A DNA stretch of 64,000 nt, taken from NCBI GenBank assembly GCA_035196065.1, contig CP136575.1, forward strand, positions 1,455,001-1,519,000, written 5' to 3'. Under the pieces are notes generated by a model, which did no database searches, was not told where the DNA came from, and saw nothing but the letters and a program-made list of their open reading frames with translations. Shown here piece by piece: positions 46,866-54,920 of the stretch. The stretch's first letter is position 1; each line of letters begins with the position of its first letter. This DNA is from Sphingobium sp. GTDB taxonomy: Bacteria; Pseudomonadota; Alphaproteobacteria; Sphingomonadales; Sphingomonadaceae. Made by a program: the position numbers and the translations under genes.

Positions 46866-47085
46866 CTAATCTAGGGGTTGATGTTTTGCGGCAAGCTTGC
46901 CGTGTTGCAAGCGCCGGTATGCGATAGTCTGTCGCCTAATCATTTCACGTTGTTTGATGATGGCCGCAGCCCTGCCGAAGCAGGCATCGGCGGGTGTCAA
47001 ATTTTTCAAGGCTCTCATGGTAGCGTTGGTGATTGTGGTGCTCGATGAATGCCTCGATCTGGACCTCAAGATCACCGGCCACATT
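46866..47085 (-). pseudogene. Remnant of an IS3-family transposase (orfB 3' end)
   Basis: On the minus strand the reading GDLEVQIEAFIEHHNHQRY, continuing with HESL in one frame and then LKNLTPADACFGRAAA / IIKQREMIRRQTIAYRRL in the next frame, is the C-terminus of an IS3-type integrase with a frameshift at a GAAAAATTTG run. The rest of the element is absent. The remaining parts of 46809-47144 have no gene. Confidence 0.78.
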
Positions 47086-47144
47086 CAGTTTTCACGAGGC
47101 ACGTCTGAGTATTTGAAATAGGCAGCTCTATTTTATTTCTTATC

Positions 47145-48440
47145 TCAATGCGCCGCCACCCATTCCAGTTTCGTTCTGGACAGTTCGATGTGGTGATATT
47201 CCCGGTGAACCTCGGGAGCCAATGAAGCTCTCCGCAAGATGATCTCGACAGTTTGATCTGACGATACACTGTCCAAATAGCTGTAGAGCGCATCTACCTT
47301 TTCAAAACTCTGACCATCGACGCTGACGATGTAATCGGAGACTTGAGCTCCTGCGAGTACACCCTCCTCACCGTTTTCATACCAATCGATGACAAGGTTG
47401 CGTTTCGGGTTCACCTCAAAATCATCTAGCTTCCAGGGCTCTGAAATGATCAGGCCAGAAAAATTGATGGCTCGTGCTTTAAGTGCATCCGGCACAATGC
47501 TGACGGGCGAGGTGACATCCAAAACCTTGCCCTTACGGTCCACGGTTATGTTGGTCACATTGCCCGCGCCGCGTAGCGAGGTGAGAAGATCGGCATAGGT
47601 CTCGAGATCTTTCCCGCCATTCGCGCGCAGAATGATATCGCCATTTTTGAGGCCACTTTTGTTGTCAAATACGTCTGCGACACGGGGCCGAAGATCCTCA
47701 CCAGCCGTGGCAATCGCCACAGGCAGCAGCCTCAGCCTTGCGTCACCGCCTACTTTAAGCAGATCGAGGATGGTGCAAATGGAGGGAATAGGTTCTGCAA
47801 GACCAATGGCTGTTGAAGTGCCGCTGGCAGTATCCGGCTGATAAGTTGCAGTGTTAACCCCAATAACGCGCCCATCGGCAAGATTGATCAACGGGCCGCC
47901 AGAGTTGCCAGTGTTGATCGCTGCGTCTGTCTGTATCAACTGGTTTGGGTAGAACCAGGCAAGTCCTGACAAAATGCCGCGCGAGGCTGTGTAGGACAGT
48001 CCCCATGGGTGACCAAAGGCAAGGAGGGATGCGCCGGGGCTTGGAACTGCATCACAAGCCAGCACAGCTTGTATGGCTGTCGAGGGGATATCCGCCGGAT
48101 CGATTGCTAACACAGCCAAGTCTTTAGCAGCGTCTATATGGATACGTTTGGCTTCAATCGCCGCCTCGCCCCGAAATGCAACCCGCAAGGTGCTAGGGGA
48201 TCGTGTCGCAACATGGGCGTTTGTGACGATCCAGCCTCTTGCTCGATCCACAAGAAAACCTGCCCCAAACGCCGATCCGCCAGTGTCCTGATTGAGGGCG
48301 ATCTCGTTCAACACTTCAATCTTGACGGTATATCGCGATGCCTCAGCTAAAATCTGTTCAGGCGACGGCGGAGCAGCAAACGCTGACGTGGCCACGCCAG
48401 AGGACATAAGCACAGCTGCAGCGACAATTTTGAAGTTCAT
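47145..48440 (-). CDS. HtrA-like exported serine protease with PDZ regions
   Basis: About 431 aa. The signal peptide ends near residue 23 (SAFAAPP). A trypsin-like domain has His76 (TNAHV), Asp107 (DLAVLAID) and Ser180 (NTGNSGGPL). PDZ-like segments follow: DNKSGLKNGDIILRANGG (about 270) and GVLAGAQVSDYIVSVDGQ (about 370). Probably a periplasmic quality-control protease. The ATG at 48440 has GGGGGAA upstream; the frame is open 33 bases further. It lies between the IS3 remnant and the WYL gene, transcribed away from the latter. Confidence 0.87.
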   Translation of the reverse strand: MNFKIVAAAVLMSSGVATSAFAAPPSPEQILAEASRYTVKIEVLNEIALNQDTGGSAFGAGFLVDRARGWIVTNAHVATRSPSTLRVAFRGEAAIEAKRIHIDAAKDLAVLAIDPADIPSTAIQAVLACDAVPSPGASLLAFGHPWGLSYTASRGILSGLAWFYPNQLIQTDAAINTGNSGGPLINLADGRVIGVNTATYQPDTASGTSTAIGLAEPIPSICTILDLLKVGGDARLRLLPVAIATAGEDLRPRVADVFDNKSGLKNGDIILRANGGKDLETYADLLTSLRGAGNVTNITVDRKGKVLDVTSPVSIVPDALKARAINFSGLIISEPWKLDDFEVNPKRNLVIDWYENGEEGVLAGAQVSDYIVSVDGQSFEKVDALYSYLDSVSSDQTVEIILRRASLAPEVHREYHHIELSRTKLEWVAAH

Positions 48441-48501
48441 TCTGTTCCCCCACGCCCCTGCGAGTAGAGACACTTGTTACGATAAAGCTTCTGAAAATAT
48501 A

Positions 48502-48516
48502 GCTTTTATAAAAAGC
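48502..48516. promoter_or_regulatory. Palindrome in the divergent promoter region
   Basis: GCTTTT-ATA-AAAAGC, perfect arms, in the AT-rich gap between the divergent HtrA-like and WYL genes, 86 bp before the WYL start. A plausible operator for the WYL regulator; not proven. Confidence 0.35.
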
Positions 48517-48601
48517 ACAATCGCATATCCGGCATGTAAGGCGCACACCAATGCCCTCATTTGGCATAGTTAGGTGTTACCGGAACGATGTTGGAGGGAA
48601 C

Positions 48602-49582
48602 ATGCGATACAGCCGGGCCGAACGTCTCATACAATTAGCACTAGAAATGCAGTCCACCCGTGGGGGGCTGACATTGGGTGAGATTGAAGAAAAGTTTGAC
48701 GTTAGCCGTCGCACAGCGATCCGCATGCGTGACGCGGTTGTGCGGGCATTCCCTGAAGCAATAGAGGTGCCTACCGGCGACAGGACAAAAAGGTGGCGGC
48801 TTCCATCAGGCAGTGCCCAAACCTTTGCCGATCTGACGGCAGAAGATTTAGCGGCACTTGAGACGGCCGTGCAGGCCATGAGGCATGCCAATCTTGAGAC
48901 GCATGCCAACGATTTGCAGATGCTTGGGTCAAAGGTGCGCAATATGCTCGCCGCCAATCGTCTGCGCCACATAGACCCCGATCTTGAAGCGCTGACTGAA
49001 GCAGAAGGTATTGCGCACAGGGCGGGGCCCCGTCCGGCCATTCCCGCCGCCTTGTTCGAGTTACTTCGAACCGCGATCAAGTCCTGCCGGTTGGTGACAT
49101 TCCAATATACTGCGCGCTCGGGTGTGTCGTCGAGCCTGCGGACAGTTGCGCCGCTCGGTTTCCTTTATGGGCATCGCCATTACCTTGTGGGCAATGAGGT
49201 CGGGCAGACAAAACCGAAATTCTTCAGCCTGCCGTCAATTTCGAAAATCAAGCTACTTCAGGTCTCTTTCGAGCGTGATCCGGCTTTCGACCTGAAGGAA
49301 CTCGTGTCTCAGTCCTTTGGGGTGTTTGAGGAACCTGCCCAAGATGTGGTTTGGCGGTTCTCGGCAGAAGCAGCTCCCAATGCTCGCCAATATCTCTTCC
49401 ATCACAGCCAAGAGTTTCAAGATGCTCAAGGCGGCGAGTTGATCGTTCGATTTCGTGCAGGTGGTTTGCTGGAGATGGCCTGGCACCTCTTGCAATGGGG
49501 GGATCATGTTGAGGTCCTTGCGCCTGTACAGTTGAAGGAACTGATGCCCGAGGTCCGCCTGTCATGGCCTGCACTGCCATGA
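48602..49582 (+). CDS. HTH-WYL domain transcriptional regulator
   Basis: 326 aa from the ATG with GGAGGGA before it. The N-terminal winged HTH is GLTLGEIEEKFDVSRRTAIRMRDAV (residues 21-45). The WYL ligand domain follows (about 165-235: LVTFQYTARSGV, then APLGFLYGHRHYLVG with the Y-L-V form of the motif). The C-terminal WCX-like part is RFRAGGLLEMAWHLLQWGDHVEVLAP. WYL regulators often control defence islands and sense nucleic acid ligands. The stop overlaps the DUF2779 ATG (ATGA). Confidence 0.88.
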   Translation: MRYSRAERLIQLALEMQSTRGGLTLGEIEEKFDVSRRTAIRMRDAVVRAFPEAIEVPTGDRTKRWRLPSGSAQTFADLTAEDLAALETAVQAMRHANLETHANDLQMLGSKVRNMLAANRLRHIDPDLEALTEAEGIAHRAGPRPAIPAALFELLRTAIKSCRLVTFQYTARSGVSSSLRTVAPLGFLYGHRHYLVGNEVGQTKPKFFSLPSISKIKLLQVSFERDPAFDLKELVSQSFGVFEEPAQDVVWRFSAEAAPNARQYLFHHSQEFQDAQGGELIVRFRAGGLLEMAWHLLQWGDHVEVLAPVQLKELMPEVRLSWPALP

Positions 49583-51066
49583 GTTCTGAGCCCCGAAAAC
49601 ACGGCCTTTCAAAATCCCGCACCACGGCTTTCGAGCAGTGTCCAAAGAAGCTCTGGCTTTCAGTGCATCGGCGCGATCTTGCTGAAACACAGGCGCAGTC
49701 AGAGCTTCGTTTTGCAGTTGGTCATAAGGTTGGCGCCATAGCCTGTGACCTTGTGCCCGGCGGCGTCATGATAGAAGCGCAGCCAGACCTTAGGGCGGCC
49801 TTGGAGCAGACTGCTGATTTGCTGGCGGCCGGCTACCGTGGTCCAATCTACGAAGCGACCTTTGTGCATGATGGGGTGCTCATCCAAGCTGACATCCTAG
49901 AACCAGTCGGCCAGAATGGCTGGCGAATGGCAGAAGTCAAAAGCTCCACAGGAGTGAAAGACTATCATTTTGGCGATCTAGCAACTCAAGTCTGGGTCTT
50001 GGAGCATTGCGGCATTGAAATTGATGATGCGGCTATCCGCCACATCGACACAGGGTTCATCTTGACCAATTTGGGAGACTATCGCGGCCTGCTGAAGGAT
50101 GCGCCGCTGCTTGAAATGGTTCGCCCAATCGTTTCCATGCGAAATGAGGTGGTTGCGAATGCGCGGCAGACACTGGCTGGTTCCGAACCACAAATTGATA
50201 CCGGGCCGCACTGTCTGAAGCCCTTTTCTTGCGAATTTCAGGGATATTGCAGCAAGGACATACCGCCCCCACCCGAATGGCCCATTGCTATTCTGCCGAG
50301 AATTGGCGGCCGCCTTGCTGATGAAATGGCCAAGGAGGAGATATTTGACCTCCGAGATCTGCCAGCGGAGTTTTTGAAGAAACCGCAACACCGCATTGTT
50401 CACCAAGCGACGGTAAGCGGCATTGCATATCATGACCCGGCTGGAGCAATACAGACGACAAAAGATTGGGATTTCCCTAGACACTATCTCGACTTTGAGA
50501 CGATCGCGCTTCCGGTGCCTGCATGGATAGGAACCCGGCCATATGAGCAAGTCCCATTCCAGTTTTCCTGCCATGTAGAGACTGCTGACGGTGCTATAGA
50601 ACACCATTCATTTCTGAGTGTGGATGGGTCTGATCCTCGGCGCAAATGCGCAGAGGCCTTAATTGCGTGTTTGGGAACGTCCGGGTCAATCATTGCCTAT
50701 AACGCTAGTTTCGAGCGTAGCTGTGTAAGAGGCCTTGCGAAGGCCTGCCCAGACATCGCGGCGGAGCTTGAGGCCATTGCTTCGCGGTTTGTGGACCTTC
50801 TGCCCGTTACCCAGGCGCATTATTACCACAGAGATCAGCGGGGCAGTTGGTCAATCAAGAAGGTGCTTCCGACAATTGCGCCAGAGCTTGATTATTCCGA
50901 CCTCGAGGTTGGCGATGGCGCAGCGGCCCAGCTTGTTTGGCTCGAAGCCGCGTCGCTCAATTGTAATTCGGAACGAAGAGTGGAAATTGGCTTATCCCTT
51001 CAAGCATATTGCGAGCGGGATACATGGGCGATGGTTATCCTTCTAAGGAGGCTCTTATCAGCATGA
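49579..51066 (+). CDS. DUF2779 protein with Cas4-like nuclease features
   Basis: About 495 aa. The N-terminus LSKSRTTAFEQCPKKLWLSVHR carries the first Cys and is like RecB/Cas4-type PD-(D/E)XK enzymes. The acidic site ILIQADIL-like segment is followed by MAEVKSSTGVKDYH. Cysteines CLKPFSCEFQGYC could complete an Fe-S cluster. The C-terminal DUF2779 part is RNase H/DnaQ-like: HYLDFETIALPVP, IIAYNASFERSCV and YCERDTWAMV supply the acidic residues. A likely two-nuclease protein. Coupled to the WYL gene. Confidence 0.8.
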   Translation: MSSEPRKHGLSKSRTTAFEQCPKKLWLSVHRRDLAETQAQSELRFAVGHKVGAIACDLVPGGVMIEAQPDLRAALEQTADLLAAGYRGPIYEATFVHDGVLIQADILEPVGQNGWRMAEVKSSTGVKDYHFGDLATQVWVLEHCGIEIDDAAIRHIDTGFILTNLGDYRGLLKDAPLLEMVRPIVSMRNEVVANARQTLAGSEPQIDTGPHCLKPFSCEFQGYCSKDIPPPPEWPIAILPRIGGRLADEMAKEEIFDLRDLPAEFLKKPQHRIVHQATVSGIAYHDPAGAIQTTKDWDFPRHYLDFETIALPVPAWIGTRPYEQVPFQFSCHVETADGAIEHHSFLSVDGSDPRRKCAEALIACLGTSGSIIAYNASFERSCVRGLAKACPDIAAELEAIASRFVDLLPVTQAHYYHRDQRGSWSIKKVLPTIAPELDYSDLEVGDGAAAQLVWLEAASLNCNSERRVEIGLSLQAYCERDTWAMVILLRRLLSA

Positions 51067-51193
51067 AATGAACTGACACAGTAGATGGAACTGCAGCCTG
51101 CCGGGCAGGGATACCCTGCAGGCAATTTTGCCTGTTTATTGAACCCTTGAAGTATATCGCTTTTTTAACTAGTTCGCCTGCGGTCAAAGCATT

Positions 51194-51275
51194 TGTTCAT
51201 TCAGGCGGTCTGTGCCGCACGAGAGGTCTCCTTTCGTTGCTGATAACTTTGCGGCACAGCCCACCTGAGTGAATA
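51194..51275. repeat. Long inverted repeat after DUF2779
   Basis: Arms at 51194-51218 and 51251-51275 (25 bases each) are complementary at 21 of 25 positions, with a 32-base spacer. The inner ends CTGTGCCGC/GCGGCACAG are perfect. A second pair, CTGTGCC (51279) and GGCACAG (51301), follows. Two imperfect 22-bp tandem units (CGTAAATTTCTGCGGC-like) lie at 51326-51369. The gene-free gap 51067-51517 holds only these structures. Confidence 0.75.
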
Positions 51276-51517
51276 TGTCTGTGCCCTAGTCACAAAATTT
51301 GGCACAGTTCGTACCGGCGATGCGCTTCGTAAATTTCTGCGGCGAAGTTTCGTAATTTTGCGGCCGAACTCTGTGTGCATTCAATTACGGATGCCTTCGC
51401 AAGCATGCACACTAATCTCGACTGATGAAGCGCCAGATCTCACGTTCTGGGCGAATACATTTCTTGGACAGGGCCACCTCACGATTTCATTGGCCCATCT
51501 TCGGCATGATGTTTGCC

Positions 51518-53395
51518 TCACGCCTCTCCTCTTGCGCGCTCTGCTATCATGAGGAACCTAGCGAGGCTCTCGTCGGGAAGCTGCCGATAGATACGAATAA
51601 GTGTGCTATCTCCTGAGTTAAGCACATCTCGGCGGATAGGACCGGCCATCATCTCACCGGCGGCCACCTCGGCTTCGTCGAGCTCCATGCCGCGAACAAT
51701 GGCACCCGTCCGAAGTGCTTCATCGAGGGTGAGCGAGAAGGATGAACCGAAAGAGGTGCCACATGCGTGACAGCTTGTCGCCGCTACCGGGTTGAGGGCG
51801 TCGCAATCACTGCATCCCTTGAACTGGGGCCCACCGCGGTCTGGAAACTCATGGCCGCAGCATTCGCACTCCTTAGCCTTGACGTCACACTCGGTGTGAC
51901 AGGCGGGGCACTTCCGTGTGGCGGGTGTCCCCGTGTCCTTGCGCTTGCCGGGCGACATTTCGAGCTCAATTCGACGTGCGTAAGCCTCAAATGTCTCGGT
52001 GCAGGGCATCACTACATAGGCACGGGTATCATCGTCGTGGCCTTGCGTGCGCACGACGCGTCCAATGGCCTGACGGAAGGCTAGCTCAGTCAGCGCATTG
52101 GGCAAGTGGACCAGAACGCGGAGGCGCTTGATATCGACGCCTTCCGAAATCATCGCGACCGATACAATCCAGCGCTTGTCAGTGTTGCGAAATGCCTTGA
52201 TGCGTGCATCCGGATTATTCATCTGGCTGTGAACAATCATGGGTACCTCGCCCTCGATTGCTGCGAGAAGCTTAGCCATATACTCAGCCATCTTGATATC
52301 AGGAGCGATGACCAGTCCGCCTGCTTCGGGCATGCGGAGACGAAGATCGTCCAGTTTTCTGCTGCCCCACTCCAGCATGGTTGCCTGATAGCCTGATATC
52401 AACGGTGTTACGCCATCAGCCTGATACTGGGGCGTGCAGGCGAGACGATAGAAATCTAGGGCGTTCTGGAGCCCGGGGATGCCCCTGAGTTCCCTAGTCA
52501 GCTCAGCGGGTTTGTGGCTGTCGACCTCGACACTCTCGCCGCCGTCTAGGTCCACGGTGAAGCGGCCCTCGTGCTTGTGAAAGGTAACTGGTCGGCAGTA
52601 GCCAAGGTCAACGGCCTCGCCATAGGTGAGTGTGTAAGTGCCCCCCTCAGGATGATCTATCGCTCCGGCATCGTCATATGCTAACCAGACCGAACGCTCT
52701 CCGTCGGACCGGATCGGTGTGCCGGTGAGCACCAGAACATGTTTTGCCTGGACAAAGGCACTGTCAGCGCTGTTTCCCCATGCAGCTTCGACTGCTGCAT
52801 GGTGGTGCTCATCGCAGATCACAAGCGTCCTTGACGAATTACAAATGGCCTGCAGGCCATCCTGCAATCCCTGGACGGCAGCCCATGTCGAGCAGACATC
52901 GATCCCAAGGGCATCGATATCCCCATCAGATCCGGTAACCTTGCTCATGAAGCGGCCAGTAACCCGCTGAAAATCAGCTGACCATTGGTTCACCACTTCA
53001 GCGCGCGGCGCGATGACTACCACACGATCGATCTCGTCGCGGGTGATCAGCTCGCGCGCGATCACACAGGCAGCAATGGTCTTGCCTGCACCGGGTGCGG
53101 CATTGATGATGAAATGGCGGTCGCCTTGGCTCGAGAGCAACCAGGTGAGAGCCTTGTTGAGGGCTTCGACCTGCCAATTACGGAGTTTGACGGTCATCGA
53201 CTTATTGCCTTTCTTGAGGTTGCAGTTCGGGCACAAAGCTTGCCCGTTCGCAGTGATGGTCTTGCCTCCCTTCGAGAAAGGCAGAATGTGATCGGCATGG
53301 AAGTTATGAGTGAGCCTGCAGCCACACGCCTGGCATCGACCGCCAGAGACAAGTGCGAGAATCTTTCGTTGTCGTTTGCTGAAACATCGCCTCAC
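51518..53395 (-). CDS. HNH-SF2 helicase fusion with C-terminal zinc ribbons
   Basis: 625 aa. The HNH domain (21-66) has Cys21/Cys24, HADH (33-36), Asn50 and Cys55/Cys58. An SF2 helicase follows with motif I APGAGKT (100-106), II DEHHH (195-199), III LTGTP and VI QAIGRVVRTQG. Two treble-clef or zinc-ribbon pairs near 490-545 (CPACHTECDVKAKECECCG, then CSDCDALN..CHACG) complete it. A nuclease-motor in one chain fits DNA-targeting defence. Last gene of a four-gene minus-strand operon; its start overlaps the HTH gene stop (ATGA). Confidence 0.83.
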   Translation of the reverse strand: MRRCFSKRQRKILALVSGGRCQACGCRLTHNFHADHILPFSKGGKTITANGQALCPNCNLKKGNKSMTVKLRNWQVEALNKALTWLLSSQGDRHFIINAAPGAGKTIAACVIARELITRDEIDRVVVIAPRAEVVNQWSADFQRVTGRFMSKVTGSDGDIDALGIDVCSTWAAVQGLQDGLQAICNSSRTLVICDEHHHAAVEAAWGNSADSAFVQAKHVLVLTGTPIRSDGERSVWLAYDDAGAIDHPEGGTYTLTYGEAVDLGYCRPVTFHKHEGRFTVDLDGGESVEVDSHKPAELTRELRGIPGLQNALDFYRLACTPQYQADGVTPLISGYQATMLEWGSRKLDDLRLRMPEAGGLVIAPDIKMAEYMAKLLAAIEGEVPMIVHSQMNNPDARIKAFRNTDKRWIVSVAMISEGVDIKRLRVLVHLPNALTELAFRQAIGRVVRTQGHDDDTRAYVVMPCTETFEAYARRIELEMSPGKRKDTGTPATRKCPACHTECDVKAKECECCGHEFPDRGGPQFKGCSDCDALNPVAATSCHACGTSFGSSFSLTLDEALRTGAIVRGMELDEAEVAAGEMMAGPIRRDVLNSGDSTLIRIYRQLPDESLARFLMIAERARGEA

Positions 53396-53664
53396 TTACT
53401 CATCCAGTATTCGGTGAGCTGTATCTCGCGCACCGGCAGGTTTTTGGGTGGTTCAAGGACAGCGTATTCATTTACGCGTTTGACGGCGGCGGCGAACGAG
53501 ATGGACCGGGATTCAATGATCCACCCTTCCTTGCGCATCTCGCTGATGGCATCGGTTAGGTTCGATACGCCGAAAAGGATAAGCGCTTCCAAACGAGTGA
53601 TGGGCTTCCCACTATGGAGGTGCTCTTTGACACCAAGCGTAATTCCAAAACGATTGTTTTTCAT
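53392..53664 (-). CDS. Small helix-turn-helix protein
   Basis: 90 aa. GKPITRLEALILFGVSNLTDAISEMRKEGWIIESR is a winged-helix layout like the phage-type 'helix-turn-helix domain' that reads a GKPIT-A-LFGI-L---I--LR--G pattern. DNA-binding accessory or regulator of the HNH-helicase operon. Overlaps the helicase by four bases. Confidence 0.72.
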   Translation of the reverse strand: MKNNRFGITLGVKEHLHSGKPITRLEALILFGVSNLTDAISEMRKEGWIIESRSISFAAAVKRVNEYAVLEPPKNLPVREIQLTEYWMSK

Positions 53665-53665
53665 G

Positions 53666-53980
53666 TCACCAACTCCACTGGATCTGCTTCAGGGCGTTTG
53701 ATTCCTGATAAAGTCCCGCATCGTCGTCATAGCTTTCAGCCACAAAGTCCCTTTCATATTTCATTATTTGCCACTGTCCGGAGTTCAGCACCTTGTCCAC
53801 TGGCTGCTCATAGAATGCCGCTCGCTGCTCCCTGAACTGATCTGACAGTCCATGATCGAGACCATCCGCGACTTCGATGAGGTGGCTTGCCAGTCTCAAG
53901 GCCTCGTAGGCAGTGATTGCTGGCCCGAGGGAGCCCGTTATCTCTGCAAAGAGCCCCCTGACGCGTGCAGGGCGGTTCAT
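53666..53980 (-). CDS. Uncharacterised small protein
   Basis: About 104 aa from the ATG at 53980, which shares its A with the TGA of the preceding gene (TGATG). The sequence is charged and helical (TAYEALRLASHLIEVADGL, SDQFREQRAAFYE) and the end is acidic with aromatic residues. No family recognised. Its fixed place between the PLD-like and HTH genes implies a role in the same system. One intergenic base separates it from the HTH gene. Confidence 0.65.
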   Translation of the reverse strand: MNRPARVRGLFAEITGSLGPAITAYEALRLASHLIEVADGLDHGLSDQFREQRAAFYEQPVDKVLNSGQWQIMKYERDFVAESYDDDAGLYQESNALKQIQWSW

Positions 53981-54765
53981 CAGAAGACACTCTTGCTGTA
54001 ATCGTAGAGACGGGTGACTGAGCATTCCCCGTCATCGATCAGTTCACCCACGCTGTTGGAAAGGGCCCACCAGACGCTTCCACCCGTTCGGTAATCTGCA
54101 GCTATCCAGCGGTCATGAAATTTTCTGTCGCTGTCGGAAGACATTTCGATAATCTCGAGTGGTATCCTCCGGCCAATCTTGTTGTTCCATAACTGCCGGA
54201 ATTCCATCGCGGGAACTGCCCGATTTTCCGGATACTCCCGGCCCACGCTATTTGCATCGTAAGCCTCGATTCTTACGGAACTTACCGAGGCGCAAGCCTT
54301 CATGATCGTTCCAATGAGAGCGAAGGTTTGGTTCCGCCTCAAACTGCCGGCAAGCGCATATCTGTCCCGGATGACTAGGCAGCCCATTTCCTCGGCCCAG
54401 ACAGCATCTTCGAAGATACTGAACTCCCTTGGTTGACTGGCTTCGAATGACACGAAGCTATCCACCATGAGATTGGCCTGATGAGGATTAAAGCTACTCT
54501 TACCTGCCGGGCAGGTAGGCTGATCCTTGGCCCCTTTTTTTATGGGCGGAAGAATAAGAGTGTCGGTAGCGTTGATCGAGTGTGCCAGTGCCGATGTCTG
54601 AAACATCAGTGACCAGGACCCCGCAGCAGGCTCAATATGGTTGCAGCCTTGGATCATGTCCGCACTGTGTGCGCCAGCTTCACCTTCAGGGTTCCCAATC
54701 AGCACCGGCAAGAAGGGGGCGCGGCTAGTTTTCCACTGCGATGCACCGCAATCCAAATATCCCAT
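53980..54765 (-). CDS. Possible phospholipase-D-like protein of the HNH-helicase operon
   Basis: 261 aa, first gene of the operon. The N-terminal half is unrecognised. The C-terminal 130 residues recall the PLD-like 'HDR' fold: FALIGTIMKACASVSSVRIEAYD, then RKFHDRWIAAD (His217, Asp218, Arg219) and GSVWWALSNSVGEL near the end. Such domains occur in several anti-phage operons as sensors or nucleases, but the second HKD-type site is not evident. The start lies nine bases from a 147-bp repeat that is also found before the response regulator gene. Confidence 0.5.
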   Translation of the reverse strand: MGYLDCGASQWKTSRAPFLPVLIGNPEGEAGAHSADMIQGCNHIEPAAGSWSLMFQTSALAHSINATDTLILPPIKKGAKDQPTCPAGKSSFNPHQANLMVDSFVSFEASQPREFSIFEDAVWAEEMGCLVIRDRYALAGSLRRNQTFALIGTIMKACASVSSVRIEAYDANSVGREYPENRAVPAMEFRQLWNNKIGRRIPLEIIEMSSDSDRKFHDRWIAADYRTGGSVWWALSNSVGELIDDGECSVTRLYDYSKSVF

Positions 54766-54773
54766 TATCAGTC

Positions 54774-54920
54774 TCCATACTTTAGAAGTTTGCTGTGGAG
54801 CTGATGGATATTGTCAGGTGTGTGTGGTTGGAACTTACCGATGCAGTAAGGGGTAATTCAGGCTTACTGAGGTGGCTGTGTCGAGGCCAATCGTGTTGTC
54901 ATCTTCCGTCGCCGAGGATG
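54774..54920. repeat. 147-bp direct repeat, copy A (between CHAT gene and PLD-like gene)
   Basis: Closely similar to 61187-61331 in the same orientation, with a perfectly identical 42-bp core at 54819-54860. The core contains CTTAC-N7-GTAAG and TTACC-N12-GGTAA. It begins nine bases before the PLD-like gene and covers the last codons of the CHAT gene. Likely a promoter/operator for the minus-strand operon starting at 54765. Confidence 0.88.
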
